Assembly: GCA_027924645.1 (NCBI GenBank)
Contig: BSBN01001250.1
Location: forward strand, 20,310,001 to 20,374,000
From: Cunninghamia lanceolata
Taxonomy: Eukaryota > Streptophyta > Pinopsida > Cupressales > Cupressaceae
Length of the DNA: 64,000 nt
Direction: 5' to 3'
Below are positions 23,045-34,202 of the stretch, one piece after another (within the stretch, counting starts at the first letter, position 1; each line of letters opens with the position of its first letter). Under the pieces are notes generated by a model. The model was not told the origin of the DNA. It worked only from the letters and a program-made list of their open reading frames with translations, and did no database searches. A program made the position numbers and the translations under genes.

Positions 23045-24130
23045 ATGTCGCTGAGGAGAATACCTATTGTTGGTACTATGGCTAGAAGAATGAATGAGAT
23101 TATGGAAATGATGAAAATAATGCAAGTTTGCTTGGATGATGTTGAAGAAGATCAGAGAAGAGGATTGAAACCTTGACCTAATGTTGAAAATGATGATGAT
23201 GAGGAATTTCAATCTGCTAATCAAAATGAATTAACCCTAGGAGATGAAGAAGAATAATCAGATCAAATCAAGATGTTGCGAGCTATTTCAAAGATTGGGA
23301 AAAGACCTAGAGTTGATGTACTGAACTATACTGGCAATTTGAACCTTGAGAAGCTGATTGATTAGATAAATGACCTAAAAGAATACTTTGAGTATGAAGA
23401 AGTTGAAGATCTAGAGAAGGTGAAATTTGCAAAGACAAAGTTGAAATGACATGCTACTATATGGTGAAAATAAGTTCAGTTGGATAGAAACAGAAGAGGA
23501 AAAGAGAAGATTACAAAATGGGATAGAATGGTGACAAAGTTGAAGAATCAGTTTATACCTGCTGACTATGAGTTGGAATTGCTGAAGAGATTGCAGAACC
23601 TAAGACAAAAGGAGAAATCTGTGGAGTACACAGAAGAATTTCATAAGATGATCATAAGGACAGGACATAGTGAAGCAAGCAAGGAGAAAGTAGCTATAGA
23701 TACATCAATGGACTGAGATTGAACATTCATGAAGAACTGAGTTTGGTGAGAATGACAACATTAGAAGCATACCAGTTTACATTGAAAGTTGAAGAAAAGT
23801 TGAACAAGAGGCATGATCAAAGACATAGAGGTAGATGAGGTAAATCTTAGAGAGGTAGAGCATTTCCAGAGGAGAAAGATCATATGCGAAGCAGAACAGA
23901 CAAGAGAACACATTCAAGAAGGAGGATAGAGATAACAATGCATACTGGAGAGATGACATAACTTTCTACCGTAGAGGAAACCCTAGTCCATACCGGAGCG
24001 AAGGATACAGAAAAGAAGGAAGATGACCTGATAGGAGAACATTCAGAGGAACCTATTTTAAGTGTGGAGGTGAAGGACATATAGCATTTGAATGTAATCA
24101 AGGAAGTACAAGCAAGAAGACAAAGAACAA
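23045..24130 (+). pseudogene. gag: Chromovirus gag remnant
   Basis: ATG at 23045 opens a frame reading MSLRRIPIVGTMARRMNEIM, then acidic sequence and a retrotransposon gag domain: NLNLEKLID-INDLKEYFEYE, a damaged HATIWW, ITKWDRMVTKLKNQFIPADY and LRQKEKSVEYTEEFHKM. Stops at TGG-type positions and a frameshift near 23700 (frame continues INGLRLNIHEELSLVRM) break it. Near 24056 the zinc knuckle has lost its first Cys (YFKCGGEGHIAFEC in place of CFKC...). Gag would form the particle and bind RNA. Its motifs parallel the intact minus-strand gag at 1-1078. Confidence 0.85.
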
Positions 24131-24146
24131 TGGAAGAGAAGCCTAT

Positions 24147-24683
24147 GTGGAAGAAGAACCTATTGGATCACCTAGTTCAGTTGGTAAACCTGAGAAAGGA
24201 GAATCACTTGTCATGAGGAGAGCACTATTTCAGGCAGAGAAAAATGAGGAACCATCACAGAGGAAAAGTTTGTTTAGAACTAGAGGCAAATTAGGAGGTA
24301 AATGTTGTAAAGTTGTAATTGATAGTGGTAGTTCAGACAATTTAGTTTCAGAGGAGACGGTGACTAAGCTAAAGTTGGAAAGATTGAAACACCCTAACCC
24401 ATATCAGATAGCACAGATTCAGGATGATCATAAGGTACTAGTAAGTGAACAATGTTTGGTGAAATTTCATATTGGGTCTTATCATGATGAAGTATTGTGT
24501 GATATTATGCCTATGGATGTATGTCATATTTTGTTGGGTACACTGTGGCAGTATGATAGGAAAGCTATACATGATGGGAGAAAGAATACATACACTATAA
24601 CATCAAATAGAAAGAGAATTACCTTGATTCCTTTGGAGGATGATCCTAAGAGTGAAGTATGTGGGAAGGCTAGAATTTGTTAG
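24147..24683 (+). pseudogene. pol: Chromovirus aspartic protease region
   Basis: Open segment of 178 codons with the catalytic motif VIDSGSSDNLVS at about 24315-24350 and the downstream strand MDVCHILLGTLWQYDRKA, typical of gypsy proteases, followed by the usual HDGRKNTYTITSNRKRI. The protease cleaves Gag-Pol into working parts. The segment ends at a TAG in the linker to RT; the frame then continues without shift to KNLCYVLIPKK and the N-terminal RT region. Confidence 0.88.
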
Positions 24684-24689
24684 GTAGAT

Positions 24690-25392
24690 GGAAGGAAATT
24701 TCTGGATGGTTTGAGACATAAGAATTTGTGTTATGTTTTGATCCCTAAGAAGCCTGAAAATCTAAAGACTGAAGAATCACAATAGGAGGAGATAATTGAG
24801 TTGCTGACAGAGTATGAAGACATCATATCAAATAATGTATCGAAAGGATTGCCACCAATCAGGAGTATCAATCATCACATGGATCTTATACCTGGAACTA
24901 GTTTGCCGAACAAAGCAACACACAGAATGACACCGACATATACAAGAATTGTTGAGGAAAGGATTGATCAGAGAAAGCTTGAGTCCTTGTGTAGTACCTG
25001 AGGTGTAAGCACCGAAGAAAGATGGAGAATGGAGAATGTGTATAGACTCTAGAGCAATAAACAAGATTACAGTTAAGTATAGATTCCCTTTACCTAGGAT
25101 GGATGATATTATGGATTGTTTGAGTGGAGCAAAGTATTTTACAAAGATAGACTTGAAGAGTGGATACCATCAGATTAGAATCAGAGAAGGAGATGAATGG
25201 AAGACTACTTTTAAGACAAATGAAGGACTGTATGAATGGTTAATGATGCCTGTTGGATTAACAAATGCACCAAGTACTTTCATGAGGTTGATGAATGAAG
25301 TTTTGAAGAAATTCTTGGGTAATTTTGTTATTGCATATTTGGATGATATTTTGATTTACAGTAAAAAAAAGAAGAAAATTTGTGGAACTTGA
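24690..25392 (+). pseudogene. pol: Chromovirus reverse transcriptase, fingers and palm
   Basis: N-terminal RT appears as ELLTEYEDIISNNVSKGLPP and HHMDLIPGTSLPNKATHRMT. A frameshift near 24960 leads to [52 protein letters not shown] and the catalytic YLDD at 25336-25347, still intact. The frame is lost again in an A-rich run at about 25362-25377, likely a slippage indel, after DILIYSK. It copies element RNA into cDNA. Confidence 0.9.
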
Positions 25393-26135
25393 GACAAGTA
25401 TTGCAAAGGTTAAGAGAAGAGAAATTGCTGATAAACATTAAGAAGTGTAGTTTCATGAAGGAAGAATTGGTATACTTGGGATTTATGATTTCTACAAAAG
25501 GATTGAAGATGGACCCTGAGAAAGTAAGAGCAATTGTTGAATGGCCTACACCTGAGAGCATTGGAGAAGTTAGATCATTTCATGGATTAGCTAGTTTCTA
25601 CCAAAAGTTCATCAGAAATTTTAGTTCAGTATGTAACCCTATGGTAGAGACAATGAGAGGTGATAGAAAAGACCTTAAATGGACATCAGAAGCATATATA
25701 AATCTTGAAGTGTTGAAGCAGAAATTGGTAGAGCAACCTGTGTTGGCATTACTGAATTTCAATAAGGTATTTCAAGTAGATTATGATGCAAGTGGAAATG
25801 CAATACGAGCAATGTTAAGTCAAGAAGGTAGACTTGTAGCATATTTCAATGAGAAGTTGAATGATGCAAGGAGAAGATATTTAGTTTATGATCAAGAGTT
25901 CTATGCCATAATTCAAGCCTTGAAGAAGTGGAGACATTACTTGTTGCCTAAGGAGTTTGAGTAGTATACAAACATCAAGCTTTGCAGTATTTGAACAGTC
26001 AAGGAAAGTTGAATCAAAGACATATGAGATGGGTAGAGTTCATGTAGAGTTACACTTTTGTATTGAAGCATAGGAGTGGAAAATCCAACAAAGTTATAGA
26101 TGCACTAAGTAGAAAAAGGAATTTGTAGATAGATA
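25380..26135 (+). pseudogene. pol: Chromovirus RT thumb and RNase H
   Basis: Restores the RT frame after the A-run: LREEKLLINIKKCSFMKEEL, GLKMDPEKVRAIVEWPTP, RSFHGLASFYQKFIRNFSS. The RNase H part begins with VFQVDYDASGNAIRAMLSQ and RRYLVYDQEFYAIIQALKKW, keeping the first catalytic Asp. A frameshift near 25965 leads to HQALQYLNSQGKLNQRHMRW and VLKHRSGKSNKV. RNase H removes the RNA template during cDNA synthesis. Confidence 0.88.
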
Positions 26136-27410
26136 TGAGGGTGGAAGTGTTAGGATTTGAGGAGTTGAAGAACATGTATGAGGCAGATCTTGATTTGTTT
26201 GAACCTTGGAAAGCATGTAAAGAACCTATTGTGATAGATAGGAGTAAGTGGTTGGACTATTTCATTCAAGAAGATATGTTGTTTAAAGGAAACTAGTTAT
26301 GCATACCTAGGAGTTCAATGAGAGACAATTTGATAAAAGAGAAGCACAATGGTGGATTAATAGGACATTTTGGCATTAACAAGACAATGGCTTTGGTAAG
26401 TGGAAATTACTTTTGGCCTTAGATACATAAGGATGTTAGGAAATATGTGTAGAGTTGTAGAGTTTGTCAAATTGCAAAAGGGAGTAGTTAGAATGCTGGA
26501 TTGTACAAACCTTTGACAGTATTGGAGAGACCTTGGCAAGACATAAAAATGGATTTCATAACGGGATTGCCGAAGACATAGAGAGGACATGACTCAATAT
26601 TTGTAGTGGTGGATAGATTTTCAAAGATGGCACATTTCATACCTTGTAAGAAGACAACTGCTACAGTTCATGTGGCTAATCTATTTTTCAAGGAGATTGT
26701 GAGATTGCATGGATTACCTAAGAGCATAATTTTAGATAGAGATACGAGATTTCTTGGATACTTTTGGAAGACACTTTGGAAGAAGATGAAGATGGATTTG
26801 AAGTTCAGTTCAGTTTTTCATCCACAGACTGATGGACAGATAGAGGTAGCAAATAGGAGTTTGGAAAACTTGTTGAGATCTTTGGTTGGAGAAAAGGAAG
26901 GAAATTGGGATTTGATTCTATCACAAGAAAAGTTTGCATACAATAATTTAGTAAATAGGAGTACCAGAAGAATACCATTTAAGATTGTGACAGGAACTAA
27001 CCCTAGAGGAGTAGCAGAGTTTAGAGACATTAGTATGGAAGATAAGAGGAGTGCAGAAGCAGAAGAATTTGTAGGAGACAATGCATAATCAAGTTAAAAA
27101 GACTTTAGAGGAGATGAATAGTAAGTATAAAGAGAAAGTAGATGAGAAGAGGAGACATAAAGAATTTACAGTTGGAGATGAAGTGATGGTGTATTTGAGA
27201 AAAGAAAGATTTCCAGTTGGGACATATAACAAGTTGAAGATGAAGTTTGGACCATGTAGAATACTCAAAAAGTTTGATTCAAGAAATGCATATGAAGTGG
27301 AGTTACCAAAGACATTGGGTATATCACCTATTTTCAACATTGCATACCTATATCAGTATCATGAAGCCGAGTTCAATGACAACCTTAAAGAAGATCTGAA
27401 GAAGTAGTTA
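26136..27410 (+). pseudogene. pol: Chromovirus integrase
   Basis: The zinc-binding HHCC domain is visible as KHNGGLIGHFGINKT and SCRVCQIAKG with stops between. The catalytic core follows: DRFSKMAHFIPCKKTTATVH, an LDRDTRFLGYFW segment with the second Asp, and HPQTDGQIEVANRSLENLLR with the Glu. A frameshift near 27085 leads to the C-terminal fold ([54 protein letters not shown]). Integrase inserts the cDNA into host DNA. Confidence 0.9.
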
Positions 27411-27590
27411 CCACAACAAGCACCAAAGTAGATTGAGGACATCTTAGACAATAGAGTTGTACGCAACACCAAAGGAAGACAATACAAAGAATATCTTGTG
27501 AAGTGGAAAGGCAGACTGGAAGAAGACTCGTCTTGGATTTTTCAGGCTGAGGTGGACTATCTTGGTTTTCCTCTAGCCCTAAAAAAGTGA
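27411..27590 (+). pseudogene. pol: C-terminal chromodomain of the chromovirus integrase
   Basis: After a TAG the frame reads IEDILDNRVVRNTKGRQYKE, YLVKWKGRLEEDSSWIFQAE and VDYLGFP. YLVKWKG and the SSW element are chromodomain hallmarks; the aromatic residues suggest binding to methylated histone tails. In chromoviruses this domain directs insertion into heterochromatin, which fits the gene-free setting. The frame ends at the TGA at 27587. Confidence 0.85.
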
Positions 27591-27621
27591 GGGACTCATT
27601 TTTTCAACAACCCTGGATGTT

Positions 27622-28456
27622 TGATGCAGAAGCATCCTTGGGTCAAGAGCAATCTTGCATCAACCAAAAAAACTTGCATTTCAGTTTGTTTCTTTTCATT
27701 TTCCAATTTAGTTTAGTTAGTAGTAGTTCCAATATTTTGGTCTGCATTTTGCCATAGCTTCATTTCAAACCTTGCGAAGTTGGACTTAGCATCTAGACAC
27801 ATTCATGCACATCATATCCAAAATTTAGATCACTTGTATCAGGTACCGAAAAGATATCACTATCAGAAGATTGACTGTTTTCTCATAATAGAGCATCTTG
27901 ATAGTCTCAGATAATCAGCTAAATGAAAAGACTTGTGGAGCACTTTCATGACTTGGAGAGATAAATGACAGATCATTTAATGTTGTTTGGATCGTGTTTG
28001 ACCTTCCCTAAGATCCGTATGCTATTCCATTCATTTGCAGAGGAGTTCTATATGATTAGGTCTGACCTATCCGTGTACACACGTTATAGCTCTTCATTGG
28101 AGTTTGTGATCTTCCTTGGCCAATGTGGAGGAATCTTATGTTCCAGAGATGATATATAATCATGTAATAGATGCCTAGGAAAGTAGTGATTGATAGTTAG
28201 AGAATCCGTAAGTTAGAATTTCTGGAAAGTGCCTTCAAAGCTATATCTTGTGCATACTCTGTAATTGAAGAATCAGGCCTGTGAGCCCTAATTGTAAGCC
28301 CATATGTTGCTGGCCAGTTTGTATTTCAAATCAATGATATACTGAATGACTGAATCTACATTTGCATTATATCTTTGAGTTGTTTCCATTGTGTTTACTC
28401 TTGCTGAATGTCATGGACAGTTCACTTTGTGGACTCTCCTAACCGTAACTACACCA
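27622..28456 (+). repeat. 3' LTR of the chromovirus
   Basis: Pairs with 22011-22844. No clean purine run directly abuts its start; the nearest is AAAAAAGTGAGGGA, about 25 bases upstream. Confidence 0.92.
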
Positions 28457-28461
28457 GTACA

Positions 28462-29880
28462 TCTCTAAACATTATAAAGGCCAACATTTTTTTTAATGAA
28501 TAAGTATAGCCATCAAAATTTGATATTTATTTTGAGACCTTTATGGTCATGTTCAATTTATTGTTGAAATTGAGCTCATTTTATGCCTTATTGATGGAAT
28601 TGACTTTTCTTCCTTTTTGATATTCTTATTTATTTTTTTATTATTGGTGGCTATGCTTGAATGTTTTACATTGTTGGTCATGTATCTTGTTACGTTTCTC
28701 TATCATGTCCATGACGGGCCTTTGATGGATAATATAAGGGGAGTAGAATGCGGAGAATATATTGATCCTTGGTGTGTGTGTTACTAGAGCTTAGGTGGAT
28801 TGAATTCGTTAATGCAATGAATATTGTTTGAAGTGTCGAAGAAATTCTGAAATGGATTTTGTGTCACTTTGGATCACTTAATGTGAATTGAATTTTGTAT
28901 GAGATTAATGTTGTTATGTGAATGAGATATGTAGAGAACACGATTGGATGGAATCTCTCTTTTAGCAATTTTATTGGTGAAGTGTTGTGTTGTTGTGTCC
29001 TAGTGAGTAATAGGTTGCTAAGTCTTGCTTGTTGGAAGTGCTTGTGCTATTAGAGGTTGTGGTTAGATTCTTCCAGGGTCTAAGAACCTGTTTGGTTGAT
29101 CCTAGTTTTGGTAATGTAGAACTAGAGTATTAGAGAAACCCTCTTTTAGGAGTGAAACGTGAGGAAGTACCTCATGTAGGGAAGCCATGTCTAGAGATGA
29201 GGCATGCTTTTGATCAGAAATAAAGGTGTGGTACCTAGTGATGCCTATAACCTTTTTGAGTTAACTTGTCATGAACCTTGAGTTCTTTTGTTACGGGTAG
29301 TGCCTGAGGAAGGAATTTTGAGAAAGTAATCTTTTGTTTGTAATTCTCCTTGAGAATGGGTATGGTAGCCTTGTGAGTTTCCTTAGACTTAGTTGATAGC
29401 TTGAGATGTTATCCTAGCATAGTTGTGGTCCTGAGTTTTTGTGGACTTGACTTTCTTGTAGTCTATTGTGCCTTATGGCTAGAGCATCTTTTCATTGTAG
29501 TAGTAGTTGGAAGATGGAGTGAAATAGTCTCAGAGGAATTTTATGCACAATGGTTGGTTATGACCTAGTTGGTGCACCTTTGGACATTGTTTTATTATTT
29601 TGAGACCTCGATCTAGTGTTGGATTGGAGGACTGATCTTTTGATATTATGTTGTATTACCATGAGATTGTATGTGCATTCTAATGCTGCTTCATGCTTGT
29701 ATATGTCTATGATGAATTATGATTTATGCCTCATTTGGCATGCATTAAAGATGTGATTATTTTCCTTATGCTAGAATGTTGTGATGACATTTTGGTATGC
29801 TTGGCAAGTGTGCCATTTGTATTGGCAATTATACCATGAGTATTGATTGTATAAGTTGATTGACATACTAGATTGGATCT
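28462..29880 (+). other. Gene-free DNA left of an older chromovirus 3' end
   Basis: No readable RT or integrase core was found. Given the chromodomain relic that follows at 29885, this may be heavily decayed pol or a deletion derivative. Confidence 0.35.
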
Positions 29881-29884
29881 AGGA

Positions 29885-30060
29885 GGGGTGCTAGAGGAGC
29901 CACTCAAATTCTTAATAGATGCAATATTAAGTGCACAACAAAGATATTATTCAGTATAAGGTCCAATGGGACTAATGTTTTATGGATAGTGCCACATGGG
30001 AGGATGCAGAGGAGATAGACTATTATTTTCATCATTTGAGGATTTAGCATAGTTTCTTTT
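29885..30060 (+). pseudogene. pol: Relic of an integrase C terminus with chromodomain
   Basis: Mixed frames give LEEPLKFLIDAI, then YKVQWD and SATWEDAEEIDYYFHH. This follows the pattern EEP-x-KIL-D...VQW...ATWEDAEEI seen at the end of plant chromovirus Pol. Stops and frameshifts are frequent. A polypurine tract and LTR start follow within about 130 bases, as expected. This is a different and older element from the one at 22011. Confidence 0.65.
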
Positions 30061-30180
30061 ATTCAAGCATAGATGAGATACTTTGTTTGATTTGAGGATA
30101 TTTTGGTATATTGATAGTAATAGACAATTACATTATTATTTTTAGTTTGTGTAATAAGACATCAGGATGATGTCTCTTCC

Positions 30181-30192
30181 TAGGGGGAAGGA
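30181..30192 (+). other. Polypurine tract of the older chromovirus
   Basis: TAGGGGGAAGGA directly precedes TGTCACATCTC, the common plant gypsy arrangement of PPT followed by LTR start. Confidence 0.75.
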
Positions 30193-31692
30193 TGTCACAT
30201 CTCATTTTTGGACTTTATTTATAATTTCAATTATTAGACATTTAATTATGATTATTTTACTATTGAGTGATTTCATGTGCATAAAGGTAAAATAGTTGAT
30301 ATTTAAAATGCATAGAATTTGAAAGTCACTCTAATAATCAATTATTATTAGTATGATTATGGATGTATATCTTGTCTTGCTTCGACTATGATTATAAGGA
30401 CTAACCTATTGATGAAAATCTAAGTGCAACTGAGTGCAGAAAAAATATCAAAGATGGGAACATGGTTGAGGTAGAAGTGTCCTAGACGTCGGAAAGAGTT
30501 GGCATGATGGATAAATTCGATGCATGCACACACTCACTTAGTTTCATGACATATTGCATCATTCATATTTCTTCATTGAGTGGCTTTATTATGCATTGTT
30601 ATGTGGTTATGTAGTCATGTTTGAGCATTTTATATGGTTAATGGATGTGATTGATGTATGATGATTAGATAAATATGTGAATTTTGTTGCTACAATATGT
30701 TAATTTAAATTGCATAAGTTAGCCATGTATTTATATGTTCTTTTGACTTAGATTTAATAAAATTGTATAAGTTGAATTCAATTTGATTTATTTATATTAT
30801 TTAGAGAGTTCATCTATATATATACAATTTAAATTAATAAATATCTATATATTATGCTCTTGCATGAAATGATATTTTGGATAGACTTAAAACAAGCATA
30901 TATATATATATATTATTTATTTTATTTATTTATTTTGGTAATTCTTTTGGAAAAAGAAATAAGTTGAATTATTTAATTTGTTAATTTATTTAATTATTGA
31001 ATGTGCATGTCTATTTTAAAGATTTAAAGAATCAATTATTAAATTTATCATATTTGTGAATTAGAAAATTATATTTTCAAATATTAGTTTTAAGTAGGAT
31101 GTGCATGAATATGAATAAAGTCATTTTAATATTATTTTCCTTTTATTAAGAATATAATATTATATTTTGCTTTTTAGGTTTTGAAAAAAATAGGAAGAGT
31201 TATTAAAAGAAGAGAATTAGCTTTTTTCATTCTTCTTTTTGGTTATCAATTTTATTATGCAAAAGAGAAAAAAAATAGGTTATTAAAGCTCAGGGATTTG
31301 AAAGTGCTTTTTTTTGGTGAAGAATTGAAGGATTGTTGTGCTTTTTGAATTGATTGGTTTATCTCCATTATTTTTAGCAAATTGCTACAAGGATTGAGGT
31401 AGGATCCTTGTCATGAAAGGCTTTAGCAAATTCCCTAAAGGTTTCTAAAACATTTTCAAGAAACCCATTTTGTGCATACCCTTTGCGCATTGCATTCCAT
31501 GAAATGACATTCTTTCTTGGCTTTTTGTTAGATAAGTCATATGCCTTGTCTTTGCTTCAACACTTTGTAGATGATTCTATTAGAACAGTTGCAACTACAA
31601 TGCATAACCAAATCCATTTCTTTCTAAGCCTTCGTAGTTGTCCACATATGGCTCTAAAGTTCTAGTTTTATCACAGGCTGTGAGTACGAGCT
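30193..31692 (+). repeat. 3' LTR of the older chromovirus (right end not found)
   Basis: Starts TGTCACATCTC after the PPT. The sequence is AT-rich and non-coding, with ATATAT and TTTATTTATT runs near 30900-31000. A solo LTR is inserted at 31698, so the LTR may continue beyond 32899. No matching 5' LTR was identified. Confidence 0.5.
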
Positions 31693-32017
31693 GGTATTGT
31701 ATACACCTAAAATTGGCTCAGGTTGAATTAAGTAAATATTTTGATATTTATCTTAATTCTTATTTCCTTCTGTCAATTAAATAAATATTATAAGTTTATT
31801 TGATTGATTCATTATCCTACAATTAAATAAAATTATTTTATTTAATTAAATTTCCTAAATTCTTCTAATGTCTCAAGTCTTAAAATCCACCTCACAAAAT
31901 CCACCTCATCAATCCACCTCATCTCTTCCACCTCACCATGTTGCACATGTAATTAAATATTCTTTAGCTAATATCCTCTATTATCCAAAATAAATCTTTA
32001 ATTCAATTATCCTCCAC

Positions 32018-32345
32018 CAAATTGAATATTTAATTCAATGTTTCCCACTAGCCTTCACCAATTGAATATTTAATTCAATGTTCCCCACTAGCCTTCACCA
32101 ATTGAATATTTAATTCAATATTCCCCACTAGCCTTCACCAATTGAATATTTAATTCAATGTTCCCCACTATCCTTAACCAATTGAATATTTAATTTAATG
32201 TTCCCCACTATCCTTAACCAATTGAATATTTAATTTAATGTTCCCCACTATCCTCCACCAATTGAATTCTTAATTCAATTGTTCCCCACTATCCTCCACC
32301 AATTGAATTTTCAATTGAATTGTTCCCCACTATCCTCCACTCTTC
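32018..32345 (+). repeat. 40-bp tandem array in the solo LTR
   Basis: About eight units of 40 bp at a regular spacing (anchor ATTGAATATT at 32021, 32061, 32101, 32141, 32181, 32221). The last two are variants, one lengthened by a base. Each unit contains the inverted pair ATTGAAT...ATTCAAT and the spacer CCCCACTAGCCTTCACCA. The position upstream of the TATA box places it in the U3 enhancer region. Confidence 0.93.
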
Positions 32346-32494
32346 CCAAAAATGAATTTTTAACTCATCCACTATCCTCCACTCTTCCCAAAAAATAAAT
32401 TTTTAATTCATCCACTATGAATAAAAGATTGACTTTTATTCCTAGCCATTGATCTCATCTGTTGATCCTCACCCTCCATTCCTTTTTCAGAAAA

Positions 32495-32506
32495 TCTATA
32501 AATAAG
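32495..32506 (+). promoter_or_regulatory. TATA box of the solo LTR
   Basis: TCTATAAATAAG, about 150 bases after the tandem array, in the position expected for the LTR promoter. Transcription would start about 30 bases downstream. Confidence 0.6.
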
Positions 32507-32899
32507 ACCATTCTCTAAGCAATTTGGAGGGACTTCTTTTTAGGTATCCTTACCATGTCCAATTTCGTTTAGGAAATCTTCTCATTCTTCTCAAGTATCC
32601 TCATTCTAGCCATTCTCATATCATCCATTATCATTGTGTTTGAAGCTCATCTTCAACACACCAAGTATCATAGCCATTTCTCCTTGTCATCTTGAGGAAT
32701 CGAAGCAAAGAAGCAAGATCCCTGAGGGCCCATCTCCATCATTCAAGATCAAGCAAGAATAAGCGAGCAATGGAAGTTGAAAGGTAAAGGTTGTAAGTAA
32801 CACTTGTTTGTTATTTAAATCTCCTTTTCCTTCATATTTCATTGTTGTTTGGGTTTATTTATCATTATTGATCAATCTGATTTTCCCATTCACAGGTAT

Positions 32900-34097
32900 G
32901 ATTGTGGAATTTAGCTTTACTTCTACAAATTGTATTTTCTTGAGAGCCTTTAACACCTTTACAACTCATGAGAACATACCTCTTTGAGGCACTTTATAGA
33001 ACATTTCATGTGTTTAGTTTATACTTTGATGTTTTGTAGACATTTCTACCATGGATGTTGCAAATACATCAGATAATAACTTTTACAATTTCAAGGAGAT
33101 TAATGATATGTAGATTTAAATTTAAATTTTGCTTTTTTCCCTTTATAAAATGAAATGTTGAATATAACATCACCTTTGTAACTTAAAAATGTGTGTATGA
33201 ACCTCCAAGAATGAACTGATGACTTTGTATGAATAGTCTTCTAATGACATTATGGGTGTGAATATACCTCCAGACCTTGTGCTTCCACCAATTAGATGAT
33301 TTAATTGATCATACGGTTAAAATTTCATCAAATTTAATGTCGCATCGTGAAATCAACTTGTGACCATGTGTATATGTAAAGAGCAAATCACGACTTCCAA
33401 AAGAAACTATAAATTGTATTTAAAATTCTATGAATTCACCTATTTGTTCATCGAAGTAACTTTATTTGTGCATTATTTAATTCTCAATCAACAAGAATAA
33501 TTAAAATATTACTACAAACCAATTGTCAAGCTTTCTTGGTGGCATGTGTACTTTGTGACAACCCTTGTACCCACCGTCAAAACTAAAAATTCATGTCATC
33601 AAATCAATTATAATTGCATCCAAATTTTAAATGACCCTAAAATGAATGTGTCCAAACCACCAAGAATCCTTCTAAAGCCTTTTTATAACCTTTCAAGTTA
33701 TTTTGCAACCTAATAAAACTATAAAATGTGAAGGGATAATGTTGCAAGAAAGTACATCGAGATATTACATTTGTAATTTTGCATTGAAAACCTATATTGC
33801 TACCACTAAAATCTAATCAGTGTTTAATTGTCTTTGCATGAATCACTAGGTTAACAAGATTTCACTTAGATGAACTTGTAACACTTTGAGGAGATTGAAC
33901 TTGACTACACACCACTTGTGACTATGATCATAAATTGATAAGATTGACTTGATAAGTGATTCAACATTTACGACCTGGACTTATTATCTTAGACATTAAT
34001 ATTTTCAATTAGACCAAGCTGAGATGACAAAGAGATACCACACATGACTTAAAAATTGGCATTACTTTTAATAAATTGACTTGACAACACATGTCAT
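32900..34097. other. Unassigned AT-rich DNA
   Basis: No recognisable protein, RNA or repeat structure was found. Confidence 0.35.
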
Positions 34098-34202
34098 TTA
34101 ATGAACATGAAAAGTTTTAAATTTGTTGAGCTCAAAAATGAGGATAACATTGCTCAATGTATCTGCAACTTTATTTGACTTTCCACTCCTATGTTTCAAT
34201 AC
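34098..34202 (-). pseudogene. pol: Gypsy RNase H end, left fragment
   Basis: Minus strand reads KHRSGKSNKVADTLSN, the sequence that ends gypsy RNase H. It is split from the rest of the gene by the TIR element at 34203-35238. Removing that element rejoins it to 35239 exactly, restoring FVLKHRSGK as in the chromovirus at 26080. Confidence 0.85.

Larger units (their letters stand above)
22011..28456 (+). mobile_element. Full-length decayed Ty3/gypsy chromovirus
   Basis: LTRs 22011-22844 and 27622-28456 start TGATG and end ACCA. Flanks are GTAAA (22006-22010) and GTACA (28457-28461), one mismatch in a 5-bp duplication. Order inside: primer-binding site, gag, protease, RT, RNase H, integrase, chromodomain, which is the chromovirus order. 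Every ORF is broken by stops and frameshifts and the two LTRs differ at many positions, so it is an old, inactive insertion. It sits inside the older DNA running from 21509 to 28462. Confidence 0.93.
31698..32894 (+). mobile_element. Solo LTR with perfect target-site duplication
   Basis: Begins TGTATACACC and ends CCCATTCACA. GGTAT is present on both sides (31693-31697 and 32895-32899). No internal region or partner LTR exists, so this is a solo LTR left by recombination between two LTRs. It contains a 40-bp tandem array and a TATA-like box, described separately. The empty site reads GAGCTGGTATGATTGTGG. Confidence 0.9.

Noticed and set aside
32018..32345. Regular 40-bp repeats with palindromes resembling a CRISPR array
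   Set aside because: The whole 40-bp unit repeats, with no unique spacers, and it lies inside a solo LTR with target-site duplication in plant DNA.
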